Origin: Paralithodes platypus
Lineage: Eukaryota; Arthropoda; Malacostraca; Decapoda; Lithodidae
Assembly: GCA_032716605.1 (NCBI GenBank)
Contig: CM064517.1
Location: 19,997,125-20,061,124, forward strand
Direction: 5' to 3'
Length of the DNA: 64,000 nucleotides
Below are positions 56,641-64,000 of the stretch, piece by piece. Numbering within the stretch: the stretch's first letter is position 1; each line of letters begins with the position of its first letter. Under the pieces are notes generated by a model. The model searched no databases. It saw nothing but the letters and a program-made list of their open reading frames with translations, and was not told the origin of the DNA. The position numbers and the translations under genes were made by a program.

Positions 56641-56853
56641 AAGCCGGTATCACACGAGAACTTTTATAGGCAACATTCGATGATTAACATTTTTCTGGCA
56701 ATATTTCTGGACTATTTTGCACTGGTATCGGAAGCTAGACTGATGGTAGATGAATTTAGATAACATAAATATTGTAAATGTTGACCTCATAAGCTGCCAG
56801 ACCAGTGTTGAGGATAAATGTTGAGGGAAAAAGCGCTTGTGTGATACCGGCTT
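56641..56853 (+). mobile_element. family G MITE, complete copy G2
   Basis: aagccggtatcacac at the left and its exact reverse complement gtgtgataccggctt at the right, 213 bp apart. The flanks (agta / aaca) do not show a clear target duplication by eye, so the superfamily is open. Matches G1. Confidence 0.85.
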
Positions 56854-57041
56854 AACAGGAATGTTATCACAGGTTTCTAATTATATAGCAGAAGTTATGA
56901 GATTATATTTCTGTAACAAATGTTCACAAATACTTTACAGTTGACCAGTGGAATTTCACAAGGGTAAATGGTTTCATTTGTGTTGGCAGCGATTCAAATC
57001 AGATCAAGCCCGAGCAAGATCAAGTCGTAAGCATTTGGAAT

Positions 57042-57083
57042 AAGCTACCACGTTTTTTTTTTCTCTTTCTCTCCCTCTCTCTT
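57042..57083 (-). mobile_element. family B end fragment
   Basis: aagctaccacgtttttttttttctctttctctccctctctcttg equals the first about 42 bp of a reversed B copy and then switches to LINE X sequence. Confidence 0.6.
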
Positions 57084-57190
57084 GATTTTGGCCCTGTCAC
57101 TCTTTCAACTCTGGAGGAGGCACTCGCTACAGACAGTTAGGCCTATTGTCTCTCGCACTCACATAGCCAAAAATAAAATAAAATAAAGCA
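57084..57190 (+). mobile_element. LINE X copy 3, 3' end only
   Basis: attttggccctgtcactctt tcaactctggaggaggcact to cactcacatag, followed by (AAAAT)n; same 3' end as copies 1 and 2, opposite orientation. Confidence 0.8.
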
Positions 57191-57223
57191 ACATTTCCTC
57201 AAGGCTTTGTGTAAACTTTTGAA

Positions 57224-57511
57224 AATACCTGTAGGACATCCGTATTTAATACCTGTAGGACATCCGTATTTAATACCTGTAGGACATCCGTATTTAATAC
57301 CAGTAGGACATCCGTATTTAATACCTGTAGGACATCCGTATTTAATACCTGTAGGACATCCGTATTTAATACCTGTAGGACATCCGTATTTAATACCTGT
57401 AGGACATCCGTATTTAATACCTGTAGGACATCCGTATTTAATACCTGTAGGACATCCGTATTTAATACCTGTAGGACATCCGTATTTAATACCTGTAGGA
57501 CATCCGTATTT
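57224..57511. repeat. 24-bp tandem array, 12 copies
   Basis: Twelve copies of aatacctgtaggacatccgt attt, one with a T-to-A change (accagtagg). Unrelated to the large 24-bp satellite. Frames are open on both strands by period. Confidence 0.98.
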
Positions 57512-57569
57512 AATATTCGTTCCGTTTAGTATATTAGAGAGAGTGTGTGTAATCCCTTCCATGAATTGA

Positions 57570-57770
57570 ACACCTTCATATTCATAGAGATGTTTTTCCA
57601 GCTTACGAAGGACTTCAAGGAATATCTGTATTAATGAGGAGTAATATGATCACCTAGAATTAATATGATCACCTAGAATTAATATGATCACCTAGAATTA
57701 ATATGATCACCTAGAATTCGAGAAGTCTTTCCTAAACTGAACAGAGCCGTGTCGGGGTAGCGTTAGAAAG
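57570..57770. mobile_element. possible degenerate family C copy with a 19-bp array (C6)
   Basis: tttttccagcttacgaaggacttc and agtctttcctaaactgaaca gag recall the inverted inner parts of family C. Between them are four copies of taatatgatcacctagaat (about 57642-57718). No termini remain. Confidence 0.35.
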
Positions 57771-57805
57771 ACAAATATTCCACTAATAGAGAAAAATGAG
57801 CTTCG

Positions 57806-58162
57806 TTAAGGGGAGATGGGCTGGTTTTCATGGCCCCCTTCTCCCTCGTGTTTAGCTCCATTGGTTTTTAGATTTTAAGATGTTTGCTCTATTAGTTCGT
57901 AGATTTTAAGACCATTCGCCCCATTTCCTTGTCAATATGAAAACCTTTCGTGCTATTTAGGTGTCGATTTTTTTTCTCCTGGCGAACGATAGTGAACCTG
58001 ACATTTTGGAAGAACCTGCCTTCAGCCGGGATATTATGTTACCGAAAAATGTACAAATTAATTGATGTTTTTTTTAAAGCTTGATGGAGGGCTTGGGAGG
58101 AGACTAATGAAATATTAAAAAGATACATATATGATCAAATAAATACGCCCATCTCCCATTAA
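57806..58162 (+). mobile_element. family A MITE copy A19
   Basis: ttaaggggagatgggctggt to acgcccatctcccattaa; the segment after tacaaattaa is shortened. Confidence 0.86.
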
Positions 58163-58219
58163 CGGTATAATGGTAGTGATATATATCCATCGAATACATG
58201 GATAGAAATGTAAATCGCT

Positions 58220-58433
58220 TTAACTCCTTGAAGCTCTGACGCGTTTTATCAGTTTATTTTGGCTATCATTAGACGATTTGATGCAGCTTAGGAAGGATCT
58301 GTGGGTATTAAAAGGGTAAAGGCTATCTCAATAAATCCTGTGACTTCCATATACCCTTCCTAATCTGAATAAAATCGTCTAATAATTACCAGAAAACAGA
58401 ACAAAAATGCGTCTTGGATCTTGAAAGGGTTAA
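58220..58433 (+). mobile_element. family C MITE copy C7
   Basis: ttaactccttgaagctctgacg to gtcttggatcttgaaagggttaa; internal attagacgatttgatgcagcttagg / cttcctaatctgaataaaatcgtctaat inverted pair preserved. Confidence 0.78.
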
Positions 58434-58855
58434 TATACCCTTTCCACATATTTTACAAACCCTTTACTTTGTACAGTGTACGCTAGTAAGAAGAGAGACC
58501 TTACATTTGTGTGAACATTGTTGAATATCTTTTGTAATATTTTTGTGAGACTAAAAATGGAGGAAATTCAAGCACTGAGATATTATCCTGTCAGCCAATA
58601 AGCGATTTTGTTTTTTTTAGGTATTTGTTGAAGTTAAAAAATAATACGGTATAATAAAATAAAACATAATAAAATAACTGTCGTTCCCAGACCTTCAGTA
58701 TAAAAACACGCCGCCATACCACTTGCAAGCCGAATTTGTATATTTTTCGGTACACAAATTTCCAGGTCATAAGCCAAAGGTTCCTCCTAAACTGTAGGCT
58801 AGTTAGTGAGACAAAACAGGTGATGCATCAAACGCTACCCTTGGTTTAGGTAGGG
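58434..58855. other. unassigned stretch with an eroded family A core
   Basis: At 58730-58810 the order gaatttgtatatttttcggt ... ccaggtcataagccaaaggttcctcctaa ... taggct matches the centre of reversed family A, without ends. The rest is AT-rich. Confidence 0.5.
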
Positions 58856-58894
58856 TTAAGGGGGAGGTAGTCACTTTTTCTGGACTCCCTTCTC

Positions 58895-61522
58895 CAGGGT
58901 TGTTTGATTTAAATCAAGTTGATTTTAATCACTGATTTAAATCATGATTTAAATCATATGATTTAAAAAAAATATATATATTTAAATCATAACCTAATCA
59001 TTATTTGAAAACGAGAGGGGAAAGAAGGAACATTAAGCAAATGTGTTTTATGAACACCAAAGTTATTATTGTAGTATAATTATATCATAATGAGACTAAA
59101 TAAGTGGTGCGGGGGAACCAACTGTAGCACTTTTAGATAGCAAATTGTCATGTGTCTGTTTTCACAGCAGAAATAATGTTTTCTTAATTATATATAATTA
59201 TATATTTGTTGTACTATACGAAAAGCCACACTACTATAACCAAAAGTTGAATGTGCATGTTACTTTTGTTTATAAAAAGCCAAAGTGATATTAACCAAAG
59301 TTTAATATGCAATATGATTATCAAACAAAAATTATAATTATCTTGTTTAACTGCCGAAGTAATTATTACTACAACAAAAATTATATATTTTTTTATTTAT
59401 TTAAATCAATGTATAGTGTATAGTGGAATTAGCATTATTAAGAAAAAGTATAGATCAATTTAGAGATACCCATAATAGTACAAATTCCTTTTTTATAATG
59501 TTTATTATACAGAGTTAGATACAAGAAAGTACAGTACCTTGTAACTGAATATAATGAGCTCAGTGGTCTGGTTAAACTTCTCACAAAACAATAAATAACT
59601 GAATATAATAAACATAAATTCCACTTTAAATTAATGAGTTAGACCAAACAAAGAATTTAAGCATGATCATGATCATGAAGAGGAGTGTGTTTATTTAGTT
59701 AGAGGAGGCATAGACATAGGCCTATTGAGAGGAGACATAGACATAGGACTATTGAGAGGAGACATAGACATAGGCCTATTGAGAGGAGACATAGACATAG
59801 GACTATTGAGAGGAGATATAGACATAGGACTATTGAGAGGAGACATAGACATAGGCCTATTGAGAGGAGATATAGACATAGGACTATTGAGAGGAGGCAT
59901 AGACATAGGCCTATTGAGAGGAGACATAGACATAGGACTATTGAGAGGAGACATAGACATAGGCCTATTGAGAGGAGAGATAGACATAGGCCTATTGAGA
60001 GGAGACATAGACATAGGCCTATTGAGAGGAGACATAGACATAGGACTATTGAGAGGAGACATAGACATAGGCCTATTGAGAGGAGAGATAGACATAGGCC
60101 TATTGAGAGGAGACATAGACATAGGCCTATTGAGAGGAGACATAGACATAGGACTATTGAGAGGAGACATAGACATAGTCCTATTGAGAGGAGAGATAGA
60201 CATAGGCCTATTGAGAGGAGACATAGACATAGACCTATTGAGAGGAGGCATAGACATAGGCCTATTGAGAGGAGACATAGACATAGGACTATTGAGAGGA
60301 GACATAGACATAGGCCTATTGAGAGGAGAGATAGACATAGGCCTATTGAGAGGAGACATAGACATAGGCCTATTGAGAGGAGACATAGACATAGGACTAT
60401 TGAGAGGAGACATAGACATAACCCTATTGAGAGGAGAGATAGACATAGGCCTATTGAGAGGAGACATAGACATAGGCCTATTGAGAGGAGACATAGACAT
60501 AGGACTATTGAGAGGAGACATAGACATAGGCCTATTGAGAGGAGACATAGACATAGGCCTATTGAGAGGAGACATAGACATAGGACTATTGAGAGGAGAC
60601 ATAGACATAGGCCTATTGAGAGGAGACATAGACATAGGCCTATTGAGAGGAGACATAGACATAGGCCTATTGAGAGGAGACATAGACATAGGACTATTGA
60701 GAGGAGACATAGACATAGGCCTATTGAGAGGAGACATAGACATAGGCCTATTGAGAGGAGACATAGACATAGGCCTATTGAGAGGAGACATAGACATAGG
60801 CCTATTGAGAGGAGACATAGACATAGGACTATTGAGAGGAGACATAGACATAGGACTATTGAGAGGAGACATAGACATAGGCCTATTGAGGGGAGACATA
60901 GACATAGGACTATTGAGAGGAGACATAGACATAGGCCTATTGAGGAGACATAGACATAGGACTATTGAGAGGAGACATAGACATAGGCCTATTGAGAGGA
61001 GACATAGACATAGGACTATTGAGAGGAGACATAGACATAGGACTATTGAGAGGAGACATAGACATAGGACTATTGAGAGGAGACATAGACATAGGACAAT
61101 TGAGAGGAGACATAGACATAGGCCTATTGAGAGGAGATATAGACATAGGCCTATTGAGAGGAGACATAGACATAGGCCTATTGAGAGGAGACATAGACAT
61201 AGGACTATTGAGAGGAGACATAGACATAGGACTATTGAGAGGAGACATAGACATAGGACTATTGATATGAAAACGTCCATCTCAGAAATAGAAAATATTT
61301 AAATTCATCTGTATTTCATGTTATATGCATTTTTAATTAACTTATTCTATCTCTTTTTAGCTATAAATATGCTATACAATATCTTGTAGCAGTTAGATTT
61401 CATGAAGAACATAAAATTAATAAAAAGAAAAGAAAAATCGATTTAAATTAAATAAAACCGATTTAAATCAAATAAATCGTATTTTTATATATTTTTTTAA
61501 ATAACAAAAATCAACAACCCTG
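58895..61522 (+). mobile_element. hAT-like non-autonomous element, 2.6 kb
   Basis: CAGGGTTGtttgatttaaatc at the left and gatt-like sequence ending atcaaCAACCCTG at the right are terminal inverted repeats. CCCTTCTC occurs directly before (58887-58894) and after (61523-61530), a perfect 8-bp target duplication as hAT transposases make. Subterminal gatttaaatca words recur several times near both ends. There is no transposase frame; about 60% of the element is a 27-bp tandem array. Confidence 0.88.
59701..61264. repeat. 27-bp tandem array inside the hAT-like element, about 58 copies
   Basis: Unit agacataggcctattgagag gagacat-type, with an internal alternation ggCctatt/ggActatt and gagaCata/gagaGata. 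Recurring variant order (for example GAG-GGC-GGC-GGA) suggests higher-order blocks. Both strands are open for over 520 codons (RGDIDIGLL and SMSPLNRPM repeats), a by-product of a period divisible by 3. Confidence 0.97.
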
Positions 61523-61892
61523 CCCTTCTCCCTCCTGTTTAGCATATTAATTTTGAGATTTGAAGACATTCATTCCGTTAATTTGGCGATTTTGAGACCT
61601 TTCACCTCAATTCTTTGTAAATATTATGACCTTTTCTACCATTTAGGTGTCGATTTTTTCCTGGCGAGCGAAAGCGAACCTGTAATATTTTAAAGGCCGG
61701 AAATTTTTTCTACCGAAAAATGTACAAATTTATCTTGAAATGGGGTCTAGGGAGTGTTCTTTAAGCTTGATGGAGGTCTAGCGAGGAAACTAAAAAATAA
61801 AGATATATACCAAAAAACAAGCACTACCCCCTTAACCTAGCCGTAAATCTACCGGTAATATGTTTGCTCTCTGTTACGGAAGGTTATTATTA

Positions 61893-62955
61893 CATAACTC
61901 CCTGTACACGTAACACCTACTGTACACAATGAGACCTAGCACACGTAACTCTCTGTATACGTAACACCCTGTACACGTAACCCCCTGTACACGTAACACC
62001 CTAGTACACGTAACACCCTGTACACGTAACCCCCTGTACACGTAACACCCTGTACACGTAACACCCTGTACACGTAACACCCTGTACACGTAACACCCTG
62101 TACACATAACACCCTGTACACGTAACACCTACTGTACACAATGAGACCTAGCACACGTAACTCTCTGTATACGTAACACCCTGTACACGTAACTCTCTGT
62201 ATACGTAACACCCTGTACACATAACTCTCTGTATACGTAACACCCTGTACACGTAACCCCTTGTACACGTAACACCTACTGTACACAATGAGACCTAGTA
62301 CACGTAACTCTCTGTATACGTAACACCCTGTACACGTAACCCCCTGTACACGTAACACCTACTGTACACAATGAGACCTAGTACACGTAACTCTCTGTAT
62401 ACGTAACACCCTGTACACGTAACCCACTGTACACGTAACACCCTGTACACGTAACACCCTGTACACGTAACCCCCTGTACACGTAACACCCTGTACACAT
62501 AACTCTCTGTATACGTAACACCCTGTACACGTAACCCCCTGTACACGTAACACCCTGTAAACATAACACCCTGTACACGTAACCCCCTGTACACGTAACA
62601 CCCTGTACACGTAACACCCTGTACACGTAACTCCCTGTACACGTAACTCCCTGTACACGTAACACCCTGTACACGTAACACCCTGTACACGTAACTCCCT
62701 GTACACGTAACCCCCTGTACACGTAACACCCTGTACACGTAACACCCTGTACACGTAACACCCTGTACACGTAACTCCCTGTACACGTAACACCCTGTAC
62801 ACGTAACACCCTGTATACATAACACCCTGTACAAGTAACACCCTGTACACGTAACACCCTGTACACGTAACACCCTGTACACGTAACACCCTGTATACGT
62901 AACACCCTGTACACGTAACTCCCTGTACACGTAACTCCCTGTACACGTCACACCC
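61893..62955. repeat. 16-bp tandem array, about 66 copies
   Basis: Unit aacaccctgtacacgt with variants aacTCcctg, aacCccctg and gtaTacgt. A larger block with the marker ctactgtacacaatgagacc tag recurs four times (about 61916, 62127, 62275, 62358), so the left half is organised into higher-order units. The right end runs into family A fragment A21. Confidence 0.96.
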
Positions 62956-63187
62956 TACATTTTTCTATAGAAAAATGTCCCGGCCGAAGGCCGGGTTCTT
63001 TTTCAATTAAAGGCTCGCTATCTCTCGCCAGGAAAAAAATCGACACCAAAATGACACGAAACATCTTAATTTTGAGAAATAAATTGGGCGAAAGGTCTTA
63101 AAATTGCCAAAGTAATGTAACCTGAAAACTAATGGGGGTAAACATGAGGAAGAAGGGTGACTAGAAAAACAACCCATCTCCTCTTAA
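62956..63187 (-). mobile_element. family A fragment A21, abutting the 16-bp array
   Basis: Begins at the central hairpin (catttttctatagaaaaatg tcccgg) and continues to aacccatctcctcttaa; the other half is replaced by the array. Confidence 0.8.
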
Positions 63188-63324
63188 CTGGCATACATTC
63201 ATAGTTATATTGCAAATTATATGTCGGACACATAATACATCAATGCATTATTTGTGCACTGAAAAAAAAAAAAGGAATGCATATTTTGTTTATCCTAAAA
63301 GATTGATAGGCCAGAGTTCCTGCA
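63188..63324. other. short unassigned stretch
   Basis: AT-rich, with a 12-bp A-run; nothing recognised. Confidence 0.35.
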
Positions 63325-63660
63325 TTAAGGGGAGGTTTTTAGTTAGTTCGCTAGACCTCCATCAAGCTTAACATTACAGCCCCTAGAACCCCTTTCAAGA
63401 TAAATTTGTAAATTTTTCGGTAGAAAAATGTCCCGGCCAAAGGCCGGTTCCTCTTAAATTACAGGCTCGCTATCGCTCGCCAGGAAAAAATCGACACCTA
63501 AATGGCACGAAAAGTCTTAAAATTGACAGAAATGGGGCGAAAGTTCTTAGAATCGCCAAACTAATGGGGCGAACGTCTTATAATATCAAAAGCAATGGGG
63601 CTAACCATGAGGGAGAAAGGGGTCAAGAAAAAAATCCCTGAAGTGGATATCTGCCCTTAA
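63325..63660 (-). mobile_element. family A MITE copy A22
   Basis: ttaaggggaggtttttagtt to gatatctgcccttaa; palindrome ccggccaaaggccgg perfect. Closest relative in the window is A5. Confidence 0.87.
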
Positions 63661-63734
63661 GGGTGGTGTGTGCTCCTTAGGCCAACAGTTTAATTGGTCT
63701 GGGTATCAATATATCTCTGTGTATCCACTCATTC

Positions 63735-63739
63735 TATTA

Positions 63740-63770
<31 letters not shown>
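63735..63770. repeat. (TTA)n microsatellite
   Basis: About 11 TTA units. Confidence 0.95.
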
Positions 63771-63773
<3 letters not shown>

Positions 63774-63783
63774 TAATGTATAC

Positions 63784-63784
63784 C

Positions 63785-63859
<75 letters not shown>
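63784..63859. repeat. (TC)n microsatellite
   Basis: About 75 bp of CT with one TTT interruption. Confidence 0.96.
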
Positions 63860-63860
<1 letters not shown>

Positions 63861-63862
<2 letters not shown>

Positions 63863-64000
63863 GTATGTAGCGTGTGACCCAGTATGATGGATGGGGGGTC
63901 ATAAACCAGGTACATCCCCCGGGCTGGATACTAGTACAGGTAATTACTGTGGCACTTGCACCCACAGAGGCCCTACCTTAGTTGACAACAAATGCCTGGC
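63861..64000. other. unassigned right edge of the window
   Basis: GC-richer unique sequence cut by the window end; no feature can be supported. Confidence 0.3.

Larger units (their letters stand above)
58856..61835 (+). mobile_element. family A MITE copy A20, split by a hAT-like element
   Basis: Left piece ttaagggggaggtagtcact to cttctc (58856-58894); right piece resumes at 61523 (cccttctccctcctgtttag) and ends aagcactacccccttaa. Removing 58895-61530 restores a normal family A sequence. Confidence 0.88.

Noticed and set aside
57143..57569. IKYGCPTG repeat protein of 120-139 codons
   Set aside because: Twelve copies of a 24-bp unit open on both strands; flanks are a LINE fragment and microsatellite.
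59691..61302. Two overlapping open frames of more than 520 codons (RGDIDIGLL and SMSPLNRPM repeats)
   Set aside because: They exist on both strands at once because the 27-bp unit is divisible by 3 and has no stop; units vary without respect to codons. The RGD motif is coincidental.

Overview
The window looks like eukaryotic, intergenic, repeat-dominated DNA, most probably from an arthropod and possibly a decapod crustacean. The evidence is indirect: a short interstitial TTAGG tract, tRNA-derived SINEs, decayed non-LTR reverse transcriptases of the kind common in decapods, long GT/GA/CT microsatellites, and no dense or operon-like coding. Nothing suggests a bacterium, virus or plasmid. The species cannot be named from the sequence. 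Copy boundaries and period lengths were read by eye and may be off by a few bases.

The only intact, non-repetitive protein gene I can support is a single-exon ORF on the minus strand at 26345-26878. It encodes a 177-residue protein with one KH-like RNA-binding fold and a charged C-terminal helix. Most other long open frames are by-products of tandem repeats whose period is, or triples to, a multiple of three.

Tandem arrays cover roughly a third of the window: 22 bp (39-449), 43/45 bp (1590-9140), 26 bp (10456-11026), 48 bp (14013-14404), 17 bp (24371-25465), 29 bp (28649-29252), 53 bp (35590-37558), a 24-bp satellite in two subfamilies (41066-47300), 36 bp (50104-51722), 20 bp (52101-52260), C/A-rich 113-120, 71 and 88 bp arrays (52588-55770), another 24 bp (57224-57511), 27 bp (59701-61264) and 16 bp (61893-62955).

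Interspersed DNA is mostly short non-autonomous transposons. Family A (about 370 bp, TTAAGGGG...CCCCTTAA) has some 22 copies or fragments. Family B (about 380 bp, a long foldback hairpin with TTAA ends) has eight. Family C (about 215 bp, TTAACCC...GGGTTAA) has about seven. All three behave as TTAA-targeting elements, as piggyBac-type elements do. Family E (about 210 bp, TA target, Tc1/mariner-like) has three copies, family G two, and there is one 2.6-kb hAT-like element with a perfect 8-bp target duplication. Retroelements include one CR1/Jockey-type LINE (Y) in three copies, a second (X) in three, the 3' end of an I/Jockey-type LINE (Z), a poly(A)-tailed insertion and five tRNA-derived SINE pieces.

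The main pattern is how these fit together. Several satellites sit inside transposon copies: 26 bp in a C element, 29 bp and 48 bp in A elements, 27 bp in the hAT-like element. Two more arrays (16 bp and 43/45 bp) end directly on a broken A element. This suggests that the elements seed local tandem arrays and carry them. Nested insertions give a relative chronology and confirm the target-site rules.
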